DNA of 53,795 nt from Bacteroidia bacterium (GTDB lineage: Bacteria > Bacteroidota > Ignavibacteria > UBA10030): the NCBI GenBank assembly GCA_022180565.1, contig BQML01000023.1:1-53795 (forward strand), read 5' to 3'. This document shows, in pieces, positions 1-10,500 of this stretch (position 1 is the first letter of the stretch; every line of letters starts with the position of its first letter). The notes below the pieces were generated by a model that saw nothing but the letters and a program-made list of their open reading frames with translations, had not been told where the DNA came from and searched no databases. The translations under genes were made by a program, and so were the position numbers.

Positions 1-89
1 TGTTCACGGTGACGGCCCACAAGCTCCTCCTCAAACCGCTTGAACTCCTCCTGCCCTTTTCCTACCTTCTGGTGCGCACCTGGTGCCAT
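1..89 (-). CDS. Hypothetical protein, N-terminal fragment (cut by window edge)
   Basis: An ATG at 89..87 opens a frame that runs off the left edge, giving 29 visible residues (MAPGAHQKVG..., ending ...VGRHRE) rich in Lys, Glu and Arg. The start is supported by a strong Shine-Dalgarno sequence (AAGGAGGG, about 8 bases upstream of the ATG). The ribosome binding site lies inside a long inverted repeat at 91-141. Too little of the protein is visible to assign a family. It is probably a soluble, charged protein, since no signal peptide or membrane segment is seen. Confidence 0.55.
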   Translation of the reverse strand, partial: MAPGAHQKVGKGQEEFKRFEEELVGRHRE

Positions 90-90
90 A

Positions 91-141
91 GGGTTTACCC
101 TCCTTCGATAGTTCTTCGATACTCTATCGTCGGGTAAACCC
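91..141 (-). promoter_or_regulatory. Inverted repeat spanning the leader and RBS of the left-edge gene
   Basis: GGGTTTACCC (91-100) and its exact reverse complement GGGTAAACCC (132-141) flank 31 bases. Inside them, CGATAG (105-110) pairs with CTATCG (124-129). Each 10-mer is itself a near-palindrome. On the minus strand a weak promoter-like pair (TTGAAA at 154..149, 17 bp, GACGAT at 131..126) places one 10-mer between the -35 and -10 boxes, and the other lies next to the ribosome binding site. This could be a two-site operator or an RNA hairpin that hides the RBS. The symmetry is seen; the function is inferred. Confidence 0.5.
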
Positions 142-332
142 TTCTCTTTTTCAACCCCCCCTTACCACACTTTTACGGATGCTTCTCGTGATGGGCAGTG
201 TCCCGGCTTCCAGGCCCTTCACGTTCTTCAGGGCTCTCTCTGCAGCGGCGGATCTTTGAGTAAGTGTACCCGGAGGCAGAAGAGGAGGAGGGCCACAGAG
301 AAACGATACCAAGACGCCACAGGCGAAGCGTG

Positions 333-1361
333 CTATGGTACTGATTCTGCCCGGTGTTCTCTATTTATCCGCGACTGGTACAACTGCGTCTGCGAGGCAT
401 AGGCCATCGCTCTGACCGCGAGACGCGCAGCGATGTACAACTGCTGGAGGAAAAACAAGAGAACCATCGACCAGTACCCGCTGACAGAAAAAGTACTCTG
501 GAGAAGAGCATAGAGGACCATGAAACCGAGTCCGATTCCGACGAGCAGAAGAAAGAGGCCTGCGGTTGCACCGAAGTTGGAGAACACAAAGCGCAAACCC
601 GCCCAGGTCGCAAACACAGCGCTGAACCGGTCGTCTACGACGGTGCGAATCTTGGCATAATCGAACCATAGTGTGAGAACGCCGAGGACGATCAATACCA
701 CTGCATTGCGAGTCATGTAGTGAACAAATGGAGTCCACTCCGAGGGAGAATCCTGGGTCATGGAGGGTATACTTCCCGTCCACCAATCTACAATCCCTTC
801 AAAGAATACAAGTCCGATGATCAGAAATACCAGCGAAATCCTGAAGAATTTTCCGAAGTACTTCGCTCCTTCCATGAGGAATTCCTGGAACGTCACCTGG
901 TACGGCTTCGCAAACGACCCAATGAACGAACCGGCGAGGAATGTCGAGGCGAGCAAATAGACAAACGTCAGAATGGTGAGCGGTCCCAGGGATTCCACAG
1001 CAATCCTCCAGCGAAACACAAGGTCGACCAGAAAATTGCCGATGGCTTTCAGGACGGCACCGGAGAGGAACATCTCATAGTGTGCAAAGAAAGGGGCATA
1101 TCCGGTGATCGTGTAGTCGAAGGAACGCACCAGCGAATGTTCCCGATGATCTGCTCGAAACGTATCGAACCAATTCGAATCCAGGCCATCCAGGAGCTTC
1201 TCCTCATATACGGTTCCCGCAATATATTCGTCGAGTAGATTGACGATCGGAAGCGCGACAGTGAGGGCGAGAACCAGATTGACGATCCAGGCAAAAAACA
1301 CCATTCGCTTGGCCTGCCAGGTCTGACGGAAGCCGATACGGAACGCCTGAAGAATGCTCAT
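333..1361 (-). CDS. Hypothetical integral membrane protein
   Basis: A 342-residue protein with about six hydrophobic segments: residues 20-45, 125-150, 172-195, 220-240, 260-290 and 295-320. The N-terminus (MSILQAFRIGF...) is amphipathic and basic, and the C-terminus is charged and probably cytoplasmic. I see no catalytic motif and cannot name a family. Its ATG overlaps the stop of the upstream DUF2339 gene by four bases (1358-1361), so the two are almost certainly translationally coupled and may form one membrane complex. It is the last gene of the three-gene M1 peptidase operon. No clear intrinsic terminator follows it. Confidence 0.8.
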   Translation of the reverse strand: MSILQAFRIGFRQTWQAKRMVFFAWIVNLVLALTVALPIVNLLDEYIAGTVYEEKLLDGLDSNWFDTFRADHREHSLVRSFDYTITGYAPFFAHYEMFLSGAVLKAIGNFLVDLVFRWRIAVESLGPLTILTFVYLLASTFLAGSFIGSFAKPYQVTFQEFLMEGAKYFGKFFRISLVFLIIGLVFFEGIVDWWTGSIPSMTQDSPSEWTPFVHYMTRNAVVLIVLGVLTLWFDYAKIRTVVDDRFSAVFATWAGLRFVFSNFGATAGLFLLLVGIGLGFMVLYALLQSTFSVSGYWSMVLLFFLQQLYIAARLAVRAMAYASQTQLYQSRINREHRAESVP

Positions 1362-3226
1362 GAGGAAGCCCTTTGTTCTGGTGACGGAACGGAATCAAAT
1401 AAGAGACTTTTGTATCTCTGGTACGCGTACGACACAGCCAGCAGGATGACGCCGAGTCCGAGAAAGGAGAATACGCGGTACAGTGTTTCAAGGAAGGCGA
1501 GATCCATGATGAAAATCTTGAGGATGGTAAGGCCAAACAGTCCGATGGCGAAATATCGCGGTCCCCGCACCCCCCGCCACAAACCCGCTGCCATGGCGAG
1601 GATGGAGTAAACAAGCCACAGGGCCGAGATGGCGAGCTGACGAATGTTGAGGACGGAGGTGATCTCGTCTTTGATCGTTTCGCCCTGATGGTCCCGTCGA
1701 AGGACATGGAGAGCATGTCTGAAAAAGTCGTTCGTTTCTGCCGTCAGGACGACAAACAGCGTCAGCAGGAACGTGAACCCAAGGGGCGCGCGAAACTTCT
1801 TTGCCAGAGCCGAGGTCGTTCGGGCGGAGATGAGAGTGGCTCCGCCGATCGCCGCCGCGAGAATTACCGCGGTAAGCACCCGGGGTGTTCCCAAAAGCGC
1901 AAAGTCGCCAATGGGCTCGTACGCCAGAGATCCCCCCACGGTAGAGAATCCGATCAACGCGCAGGCAAAGAATCCCAGAGATGAAATAAGAAAAACCGTT
2001 CGCCGATACTGAGCACCGGCAAGGAAAAGCAGAAGACCTTCCACAGCCCAGAGGCGAATGGTGTTCGTTTCGCTGAACTCGAATGCCGTTCCGAGGAGCA
2101 CGAGGCCTGCGGTAATGGCCTCAAGCCGTTCGGACGTGCCCCGTGCGCTGTCGCCGGGAAGAAGGCGACCAACCGGAACCGAGAGGGCATACACCAAGGC
2201 CAGGGCAAGGAAGGCTATGCCGACGCTGTCGGGATCTCTGTTTCCAACGAGAATGCCGGTTGCGATGGACGTCAGGAGTCCGTGAAATGATTGCACCGTA
2301 TGCCGAACGGCAATCAGGGAGGAAAATCCCATCTTTTGGCGCAGAAGGTCTGCGAGGTGGAAGAGAAGCCAAAAGACGGCAAGAAAGAAAAGGGTCAGTG
2401 CAAAATCCCCGTCAGTATAAAACTCCGCATACCATGCGAAATACACGATGAACAGGGCGCCGAGCGACAGAGGCTCTAGAACGTACCAGGCTTCTTTTTT
2501 GAGGGTGATGCCGAGGAGCCCAAGCGTCAGAAGCGCCGCATACGTAAACAAGGCCACCTCATTCGACTCACCGGTGCTGAGCAGAAACGGTGTGAGGAAA
2601 CCCCCGAGCCATCCGAGGATACTTACTGCAAGCGAATCATAACGAACGGCTTGAACCAGCGCGAGGATAGTTACCCCCGACATGAGAATGAACGCCATCC
2701 ATTGGGGGATCAGATGATAGAAGTTGAATGATGCGTAGAGAGACAGATAGAGAATGGCAATGCCCGCTCCCACAAGACCCTGTGCAAAGATCGCGTATCC
2801 GCGCGTTCGTGAGCGGTGACCGGTCCAAAGACAGAGGAACCCAAAGACAATTCCGATGACCACCCGCATCGTTTCGCTCAACCAGCCATGATCGAATGCA
2901 TACTTCAAAAAGAAGCCCATTCCGATCACCAACGCAACAGCGCCGATACGGTTCATGAGCCGTCCGCCGATTAAGGCTTCCAGTTCATGCTGACGGATGC
3001 CTGAACTACGCACTTTGGGCGGCTCGACCTTTGCTGTTGGCCCGGAAAGGGGAGGAGGGTGAAGCGCTCCAGGGGTTGAAGACACACGCTCAGGCCGGAT
3101 TCCCGCGTGCTCCTCAAGTCGCGAAATCCGCTGGTGGAGGGAGCTCGTGCGGACAAAGAGCACGATGAGGAGAACGATCGGGACGATCGCTATGAGCAGG
3201 GCAAATGCTGTGAACAGGACTTGCAT
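1358..3226 (-). CDS. DUF2339 family multi-pass membrane protein
   Basis: A 622-residue protein. It has an N-terminal membrane segment (about 5-26), a short coiled coil (HQRISRLEEHAG) and a Pro/Ser-rich linker. A run of some 14-16 transmembrane helices then starts at about residue 90, just after the signature ELEALIGGRLMNRIG. This arrangement (anchor, coiled coil, the GGRLMNRIGAVALVIGMGFF-type entry helix, then a long polytopic body) is that of the DUF2339 family (PF10101), whose function is unknown. It begins one base after the stop of the M1 peptidase and overlaps the next membrane gene by four bases, so it sits mid-operon. Family assignment is good; biochemical role is unknown. Confidence 0.85.
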   Translation of the reverse strand: MQVLFTAFALLIAIVPIVLLIVLFVRTSSLHQRISRLEEHAGIRPERVSSTPGALHPPPLSGPTAKVEPPKVRSSGIRQHELEALIGGRLMNRIGAVALVIGMGFFLKYAFDHGWLSETMRVVIGIVFGFLCLWTGHRSRTRGYAIFAQGLVGAGIAILYLSLYASFNFYHLIPQWMAFILMSGVTILALVQAVRYDSLAVSILGWLGGFLTPFLLSTGESNEVALFTYAALLTLGLLGITLKKEAWYVLEPLSLGALFIVYFAWYAEFYTDGDFALTLFFLAVFWLLFHLADLLRQKMGFSSLIAVRHTVQSFHGLLTSIATGILVGNRDPDSVGIAFLALALVYALSVPVGRLLPGDSARGTSERLEAITAGLVLLGTAFEFSETNTIRLWAVEGLLLFLAGAQYRRTVFLISSLGFFACALIGFSTVGGSLAYEPIGDFALLGTPRVLTAVILAAAIGGATLISARTTSALAKKFRAPLGFTFLLTLFVVLTAETNDFFRHALHVLRRDHQGETIKDEITSVLNIRQLAISALWLVYSILAMAAGLWRGVRGPRYFAIGLFGLTILKIFIMDLAFLETLYRVFSFLGLGVILLAVSYAYQRYKSLLFDSVPSPEQRASS

Positions 3227-3227
3227 G

Positions 3228-5369
3228 TTAGTGCCAAAACGACCCTACCTCCATGAAATTCTGCACCCAGAAGAGCCAACGAATGCCGAGGGCACGAGCG
3301 GCAATGGAACGAAATCCGGAGGGCCGGATAACCTTGCTGTTGTTCACGTAATTGACGTCCATGACAATCTTCATGTCCGGATCGACGACAGCATACCGAA
3401 TCGGTGAATTCGTTTTGTAGACGAATTGCCTCCAACGGTACTCGCCATCCCATTGCTCCCGGCGTTCCTCACCGTTCTCAAAGACGATAAGAACATCCAC
3501 CGGTGAAATGGCTTCTCCCTCCCGGCTGACCACAACCGTGCACTCGTACGTCGAATCGGGCGGGGCGGGAGGGTCCGCGGGCTGTCCATTGTGGGTGAAC
3601 ACGCCCGCCGGCGCGGGGAGCCTTCGGTTTACAAGAGATTCAATCTTATAATCGAAGAGGTCGCTGCTGTACCATGTGTTGCGGAAAAACCAGCTCATGT
3701 CTTTTCCGGTTACTTCGTTGACGACTGCGATGAAATCCTGAGAAGTGGGGTGTTTGAAACGGTAACGGTGGTGATACGTGCGCAAAATGCGGTACATGGT
3801 TTCCTCCCCCACCGTGTATTCCAGCTGCCAGAGCGACATTGCGGGCTTCGTGTAGGAATTCAGACCGTAGGACTGATAGTACTCCCATCCTCTTCGGGCC
3901 ATGACATCGTTCTTTCCCTGGTTGCGAAGCTGAAGGTTCCCGCTGGAGTATCGAGATTGTTCGATGTCGCTGAATACGTAAGGAATTCCCACAAACGATC
4001 CGGCTCCCGGTCCGCCGAAGAAATATCGGACAGCCTTGAACGGGGGCCAGGCAGTCTGGAGAACGCGATCCTGTGAGTACGAATTGAAACCCTCATCAAG
4101 CCAGGCCTCCTCGAACTCATTGTTGCCGATCAACCCATACCAGAACTGATGACCGAATTCATGAACGGTGACGCTCTCAGGACTCGGCGTTTCTTTCGGG
4201 GCGAACATGTTACCCCCCCCGGTGAAGAGGGTCGGATACTCCATTCCGCCTGACCTGCTGTCGTTTGCCGGGTCGACGACCGTGACGGTCTCGTAGGGAT
4301 ACTCGCCGTACCATTCTCCGTAGTATCGTAGAGCTTTGAAAGTCGCCTCAAAATAGCGCTCAATCAGGTTCCGATGATGTGGTTGGGAGAGGAGGATGAC
4401 CTGGACGGGCCTCAGCGGATGATGACGGTCCAGGCGTTCGCCCTCGTCGGGCTCTGTATGCTCGAATGTTCTGACTTCACGCACAAGGCTGGGAGATGCG
4501 ACCCACGTAAAATCGTGGACATCTTCCTGGTAGAACCGGTGTGTCGTGGTTCCGTCGCCGTTGTGCCGAACCTCCCGCGGGATTCCCCCCGTCGCACCGA
4601 TCACGTAGGTGTCCGGAAGCGTGACCTTTACATCATAGACCCCATAATCCGCGAAGAACTCGGTTGTTGCGTGAAACTGATGGCAATTCCATTCGCCCTT
4701 CCACCATACGCCGATTTTCGGAAACCATTGAGCTACGAAATGATAGTCTCTGAGGGCCCCTGTGCGGGAAATCGGAAGAGGCTGTTTTGTCTCAAACTCA
4801 ATGCGAAGCCTGAGGGTTTCTCCCTGTCTGATCGCCCGCGGAGTAGTGATTTGAAAGACCGTCTGATCGTCGACATTATCGTCGTCCGGTTGTAGGTAAC
4901 GGAACGTCCCTGTGATGTCTGTTTCACCGCGCCCGTCAAGCAGGACCACACGCGTAACGTTGGTGTAACCGTAGTCCTCCTGCTTCATGGTGGGACGGCC
5001 AAGTCTCCATCCGCTCTCTTTGGCAAACGTACTGCGATTGTTCTTCCAGGCGTTGTGATAGAGATGAAAAGGGAATTGAGACTGGGGACGGCCTGTTGTG
5101 TTCTTCCACTCAAGGATTTCCGATCCCGAGATCAGTCGGCTCTCCGGATCGAGCCGGACATCCATGGTGTAGTTAGCGATTCGTTCGCTCTGGCGCGGAA
5201 GCGTCAGCGCGCGATCCCAGGGCGCAAGAACAGAGCCCTGACTCAGGCTGGCAGGCGGCGAGGAATGGACAGCGCGATTTCCTTGCGGTGGTCCGAGAAA
5301 TGCAACGAGGATGAGCGCACCCGCAATCAACAAGACGCTTTCAAGCAGAGAAAGGAACCGACGGGGCAT
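3228..5369 (-). CDS. Exported M1 family zinc metallopeptidase
   Basis: A 713-residue gluzincin. The zinc motif HEFGH lies at about 403-407 and the third ligand Glu 19 residues after the second His (EAWLDEGFNSY), giving HEXXH-X18-E. A GGMEYPT sequence upstream corresponds to the GxMEN exopeptidase motif but ends in Tyr, as in several bacterial M1 subfamilies. Residues 1-30 form an uncleaved or cleaved signal anchor. I chose the ATG at 5369 over a TTG ten codons upstream because AGGAG stands 7 bases before it. It should act in the periplasm or at the cell surface, removing N-terminal residues from peptides. It is the first gene of the operon with the two membrane proteins at 333-3226. A TATATT -10-like box lies at 5416..5411 without a good -35. 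Confidence 0.88.
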   Translation of the reverse strand: MPRRFLSLLESVLLIAGALILVAFLGPPQGNRAVHSSPPASLSQGSVLAPWDRALTLPRQSERIANYTMDVRLDPESRLISGSEILEWKNTTGRPQSQFPFHLYHNAWKNNRSTFAKESGWRLGRPTMKQEDYGYTNVTRVVLLDGRGETDITGTFRYLQPDDDNVDDQTVFQITTPRAIRQGETLRLRIEFETKQPLPISRTGALRDYHFVAQWFPKIGVWWKGEWNCHQFHATTEFFADYGVYDVKVTLPDTYVIGATGGIPREVRHNGDGTTTHRFYQEDVHDFTWVASPSLVREVRTFEHTEPDEGERLDRHHPLRPVQVILLSQPHHRNLIERYFEATFKALRYYGEWYGEYPYETVTVVDPANDSRSGGMEYPTLFTGGGNMFAPKETPSPESVTVHEFGHQFWYGLIGNNEFEEAWLDEGFNSYSQDRVLQTAWPPFKAVRYFFGGPGAGSFVGIPYVFSDIEQSRYSSGNLQLRNQGKNDVMARRGWEYYQSYGLNSYTKPAMSLWQLEYTVGEETMYRILRTYHHRYRFKHPTSQDFIAVVNEVTGKDMSWFFRNTWYSSDLFDYKIESLVNRRLPAPAGVFTHNGQPADPPAPPDSTYECTVVVSREGEAISPVDVLIVFENGEERREQWDGEYRWRQFVYKTNSPIRYAVVDPDMKIVMDVNYVNNSKVIRPSGFRSIAARALGIRWLFWVQNFMEVGSFWH

Positions 5370-5447
5370 GGTGAGTCTCCTGGATCTGTTCTGGGCCAAG
5401 ACGGTTTCTGAATATAGGAAAAAGCGAACTTAAAAGAGACAGACCGG

Positions 5448-7487
5448 TCAACGGCCGCGAATCCGGGAGCGAAGGTCATCCAGAAGCCGGGGATCCTGTC
5501 GGTAGCCCATTGTTTCAAGCCGCTCAAAATGCTGTAAGGCAGAGGCATAATCTCCCTTCCCCATGAAGGCCAGCCCCCGGTTGCGGAATGCGTCAACATA
5601 GTTCGGATTGAGTTCAAGAGCGCGTGTGAAATCGAGGATCGCGGCGTCAAACATGCCAAGGTTGGCATAAGCACTTCCGCGATTGGTAAAAACTGCTTCT
5701 GATGCGAAGCCCAGGTTCACCGCCTGCGAATAATCCCGAATGGCCGATCGAAAGTCGCCGAGACGGAAGGAAACGTCACCCCTGCGCATGTAAGCCTCCG
5801 CAAAACCCGGTTGCAGTCGGATGGCGATCGTAAAATCACGGAGACTCTCCTCCGGCTTCCCCAGAAGATCGTATATCTGTCCCCGTTGTACCAGGGCAAG
5901 AACGCTTCCCGGCTCGATTTCCAGTGCTTTGTTGGAAAGGGCGAGTGCTTCAGGAAGATTCCGAAGCAGCATGTGCACCCGTGCCGCATTGATGGTGGCG
6001 TCCGTGTAAGCAGGATACACATCGAGCGCCTTCCGGTAATCTGCGAGGGCCATTTCAAATCGTCCCTGACGGGCATAGATGTTTCCGCGATTGTTCCATG
6101 CGACGGCAAGCGTGCTGTCGCGCTCGAGTGCGAGCGTATAGTCGTCAAGGGCCCGCTCCAGTCTCCCCCGCTCCGCTTGCGCAAGAGCACGGTGGACATA
6201 GGCCATCGGCGGTGGCGAATCGGAAGCTTCAAGAACCGAGTTCCAAAGGGTCAGGCTGTTCTCCCAAACCTTTGTGCGCTCCCGTGCGGCATATGCAAGC
6301 AGGACGACAACAATGGCCGCCGTGGAGGGAACCAACATACGGGAAAGACCGCGCGAGACGAACCACTCATGGGTCCGAACCGCACCAAGGGCCACGATCA
6401 GAAACAACCCGGTCAGGGGAATATAGGTGAACCGATCGGCAACCAAAGCGACACCGGCCGGAACGATCTGAAGCACCGGTACGAGGGCGACCAGATACCA
6501 GAGCACGCCAAAAGCCACGAGCGGGACCCGGTGTCTAAGGAGAAACGCGCCTGTGAGGATTGCGACGATGACGAACGGAAAAGCAAAGAAAATGCCCGGT
6601 ACATCACCACTGGTGAGGGGTGCCTGGTACAGAACGGAGAGATTCACCGGTGCGACAAGTTTCGATGCGTAAAAGAACGTTGCCCATGAAGCAAGAACGA
6701 CCCGTTCGAAAAACGAGAATGCAGCCTGACCGGTTTCAATCTGCTGAAGAGAACTTGTCGTCGGATCATGCGCGACCAACGCAAGAATGCCGAAGCCGAT
6801 GGCCAGCAGAAAGAAGGGAATCTTTTCTACCACAACAGGGCGGGAGAGTCTTCTGCCCGCAAAGACGTCGATGAGGAGGAGGATCACGGGGAACGACATT
6901 GCCATGGCCTTGGAAAGAAGGGAGAAAGCGAAGGCAACGCCTGAAAGGAGAAGAAGAGCCTTCCTTTGCGGTGAACGAAGGTAGGCCAGATAGATCAGAA
7001 GACCGGAAAAGTAACCGACGGCGGACAGAACATCCTTACGCTCCGTCACCCAAGCCACAGATTCCACGCGAAGGGGATGAACTGCAAAGAGCAGGGCGGT
7101 CAGGAGGGCAAGAGGGACGCTCTGCGTAAGGCGAAATGCAAGCCAGAGAACGAGGACCGCGCTGACGCAATGGAGAACAATGTTGGTCGTATGATAGAGC
7201 GCCGGCTCCAGCCCGGCAATTTGATATTCCACCGCGAACGAGAACAAAACAAGCGGGATGTAATGACGGAATTCTTGGAGAGAATTGATCGAGAACATGG
7301 CCGAGACGTTTTCGGCGCTGAGCGAACGTATCAGGCGGTTCTCGGTCACGAGAACGGGATCGTCCCAGTTGGTGAATCCGGCAGTGAAAACAGGAGAAAA
7401 CGTGATCAGGGTGACGAGGACGATAAGAACGGAGGCGCCGGTGAGTCGGTTTCGGGTCTCTCGGTTCAAACGTTCAAAGAGAGGCAT
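5448..7487 (-). CDS. TMTC-like polytopic membrane protein with C-terminal TPRs
   Basis: A 679-residue protein. The N-terminal ~420 residues form about 11 transmembrane helices carrying motifs typical of TMTC/GT-C-like proteins: FTNWDDP near residue 40 (an acidic pair in the first luminal/periplasmic loop) and HPLRVESVAWVTERKDVLS near residues 137-155. The C-terminal ~250 residues are about seven tetratricopeptide repeats (for example AVAWNNRGNIYARQGRFEMA). Eukaryotic TMTC proteins are O-mannosyltransferases using a lipid-linked sugar donor. A similar protein glycosylation role is plausible but inferred. There is no Shine-Dalgarno before the ATG. A good promoter stands at 7517-7545. It is a single-gene unit between the M1 operon and the receptor operon. 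Confidence 0.82.
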   Translation of the reverse strand: MPLFERLNRETRNRLTGASVLIVLVTLITFSPVFTAGFTNWDDPVLVTENRLIRSLSAENVSAMFSINSLQEFRHYIPLVLFSFAVEYQIAGLEPALYHTTNIVLHCVSAVLVLWLAFRLTQSVPLALLTALLFAVHPLRVESVAWVTERKDVLSAVGYFSGLLIYLAYLRSPQRKALLLLSGVAFAFSLLSKAMAMSFPVILLLIDVFAGRRLSRPVVVEKIPFFLLAIGFGILALVAHDPTTSSLQQIETGQAAFSFFERVVLASWATFFYASKLVAPVNLSVLYQAPLTSGDVPGIFFAFPFVIVAILTGAFLLRHRVPLVAFGVLWYLVALVPVLQIVPAGVALVADRFTYIPLTGLFLIVALGAVRTHEWFVSRGLSRMLVPSTAAIVVVLLAYAARERTKVWENSLTLWNSVLEASDSPPPMAYVHRALAQAERGRLERALDDYTLALERDSTLAVAWNNRGNIYARQGRFEMALADYRKALDVYPAYTDATINAARVHMLLRNLPEALALSNKALEIEPGSVLALVQRGQIYDLLGKPEESLRDFTIAIRLQPGFAEAYMRRGDVSFRLGDFRSAIRDYSQAVNLGFASEAVFTNRGSAYANLGMFDAAILDFTRALELNPNYVDAFRNRGLAFMGKGDYASALQHFERLETMGYRQDPRLLDDLRSRIRGR

Positions 7488-7516
7488 TCAAGGATCGGCG
7501 GAAGAAAGAGTGCAGA

Positions 7517-7545
7517 AGTGTACCGCACAATTCCCTTGAATGCAA
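7517..7545 (-). promoter_or_regulatory. Sigma-70-type promoter for the TMTC-like gene
   Basis: On the minus strand TTGCAT (7545..7540), a 17-bp spacer, and TACACT (7522..7517). The predicted start of transcription gives a leader of about 20-25 bases before the ATG at 7487, with no Shine-Dalgarno sequence. Confidence 0.55.
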
Positions 7546-7557
7546 GATTGCTGGTAG

Positions 7558-10500
7558 CTAGTAGGATGAGATCCTTGGTTGAATGACAGCGAGCTTGATC
7601 ACTTTCGTCTCGCCGATGTCGGGCATCTCGATGTAACAGAGATAGAGGCCGCTTGCCACCTGCCAGTTGTCTTTGTTTCGGAGATCCCATTCGAGATACT
7701 GGGATATATCGTTTTTTTCAAGAATGCGCACCAAGTGCCCGGCAAGGTTGAAGATGCGGACGGTCACACGCGGGGGGAGGTTGGTGAAGGTCACAAAATT
7801 GCGGTACAACGTGGTTTCCTGCGCGCGGCCTGCGAAATACGGGTTGGGAAACACTCCTACCCTTTTCGCCGCGATTTTCTGAATCTCGAGTCCCGTTTGG
7901 ATGGTAGGGGCCGTAAAGAGGTACGTATCGAGTGCCGAATTCCGTTTGGGGGTGACGATTCTGAAGATCGTCCCCGTCTCAGGAAGCAGTCGCGCTACGT
8001 TTGCGGGAAATGAAGGGTCAGCCACACTCCCCCCATTCCAGAGAACGAGCACCATGTTTGAGAAAACCTGCTCCCCCGGCGTGGAAGTGCCCGCGAGCCA
8101 TTCCTGATAGCCCGCATCCCCGGCGGCAAGATTCTGCGGTTGGTACCAGGAAATGGATTCGGTTTCCGGATCGTTGTCACTGCCGGAAAAAGTATGGTCG
8201 ATCGGGCGGATATTGAACTGGCCGTTGACGTCGGCATCCGTTATGACCGGAATCATACGGTAATCGTCGCTCGAATCAGCGGGCGTGCCGCGAAGATTCC
8301 AAAGCTCAAACGGTACGTCAATAGCCGGGAGTCCCGGAGAACCTTCCGCCGCCTTGCCGCCTGCCGCTGTAAACCTCAGTTCAAATTGGTTGTCAAGGAT
8401 TCTCGGCCAGTTCGCCCCATTGTTGGAAATGCGGTTCAGAAACACAGAATAGTTCATTGCCAGACTCCCTTCCTGACGCACATGGATCCCCCATCCCTGT
8501 GATGCGTTTAAGCCGAAGGTTTGCTGGCGCGTGCCGTCCGGCATTCCCCTCGTTATTGAGGGATAAGGGAACCCGTTAAAGGAGAACGCGGCATCTTCCG
8601 GTGGTACGAGAGGACCACCGCCGTTGGCGACAACCAGAAATTCTTTGAATTCCTTCGGAGCATCGGAGACTCTGACCTGAATGCCGTCGATGATAGGAAA
8701 CGACCCGTCCCCCGATTGATTGCTCCTCCCTGAAATAAGAATGTTGCCCGCGGTAGAATTCTCCAGGTCCCAGACCAGAGCATTCCCCGCCGTTCGAAAA
8801 CGCACGGCATATGATGCGCCGGTTGTCACAAGGGGATTCACGACAATCGCAGAAACCGAACCTTCGCCGGGACCGGAATGCGTTACCTGGAGACTGTCTC
8901 CGAACGCGGCACCCGGGACGACCCCAAAGGGAATCCTTGGCTTCGCGGAGATTCTAGCAGGAGCGGACTCGAATGAGCCGGGAAGAATGCCGGGTTCATG
9001 GGAATAATTGTACGCCGTGACAGCAAAATGATACTCCTGCCCGTTGTGCAATCGGGGGGGGAAAAACAAATCGAGGAGGTGATCACGGGTAACGGAAATA
9101 AACCTCTCCACTCCGCTGTCACTTCCCTCTTGCGTCAGGAAAGTTCCGATCGCTCCGGTTTCGCGATCAAATTGCAGGCTGACAATGGACTTGATTCCGT
9201 TTTTGACATCAAAGGTGGCGATCCTGACCCCTTCAGAAATATCCGCGCTGGGTGACGGGAGTTGATACACGTTGTATCCTTCAAACAAATAGCTGCGGGC
9301 AATGACCTCACTCTCCGTCAGTTCAGCCTGGCTCGAAGACCCCCATTCCAGGATGATCTGACCGTCGAGCTCCGTTGCGGTGACAAGCGGAGGGAGAGGA
9401 GCACGCGGGACAGAAAAAAGACCCTTATGGATAGTCTCCGAGAACTTCGCTGCCGCCTTCATGAGGCCTACGCTGGAAATCCGGTCTGCTCCGAGGCCGA
9501 AGACCACGGAAATGATGATTTCCTGTGTGTCTCCGGGAGAAAGCCTGAAAGGACCGGCCGAAACCAGAAATCGCTTGTCACCGGGTCCAAATGAGTACGA
9601 AGTTCCTCTTCCGTCGAGAAAACCGGTTCCAATCATCGGATCGCCCGACAACGGAAACGGAGTTGGCGATACGCCGGGTGGGTGCGCATAACGAGTGTCT
9701 TCTGTGGTGAGCGAGCCCAACGGAGCATATCCGCGAAGCAGTTTCCACCACTGCCCGGTCACGCTCGCATAACTAGGGAATTGGCCTGAGGGTGGATCCG
9801 TATACGGCGATCCGCTGGACAAGTAGGCAAAGGATGTCATCGGGAGATTCTTCGCTCCCTGAACCACGCGAAAATCCTTGTAGCCGGAATCCGACGGTGA
9901 TGGAACAAGTGGTCCCTGGAGTACACGGTATCCGACCGACGGAGGCGCAAGACCAAAATTTCTGAAGACGTCATCCTCGTTGTTGCCATTATATCCGAAA
10001 CCGAGATTGAGTTCCACGTCGCACCCGACGAGATCATCGGAGAATGCACCAATGTCTGAGTCCACCCACTGCCCCACGAACATGCTGTCGATAAAGAACG
10101 AACCCGCCTGAAGGCCGGGAGCCGGATCAATATCTACCCCACCTTTGTTGATAAGTTTGTAGCGGGTAAAATAGATATTCTCGAGAGGAAATCCGCCCTT
10201 GTACGTCCAGACAGTTTTCTGAATTTCGAGCCCGGTCGGTTTTGATTCCGCGAACGAGGCAGACTGATATTCATCGAGATCATTGAAGATCATAAAGATA
10301 ACCTGATCAGCCGGTGATGATCCATCCGAACCCCCGATTCCCGGTTCGTCATATCTTCCTGTCTTGAGGCTGTCGAGAAGATGCTCTGCCGGAAACATCG
10401 CAGCCTGATAGCCGGGGATGCCGTTACGCTCTATGTATGGAGCGCCGAGATGAACCGGCCATTCATTCCAGTCCTTTTCGTATTGGTCGTACACTGCTTG

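Noticed and set aside
151-313. A 53-codon minus-strand frame beginning with TTG between the left-edge gene and the membrane protein gene
   Set aside because: No RBS and a Pro/Leu-rich low-complexity start; the C-terminal part looks protein-like, but support is too weak for a gene call.
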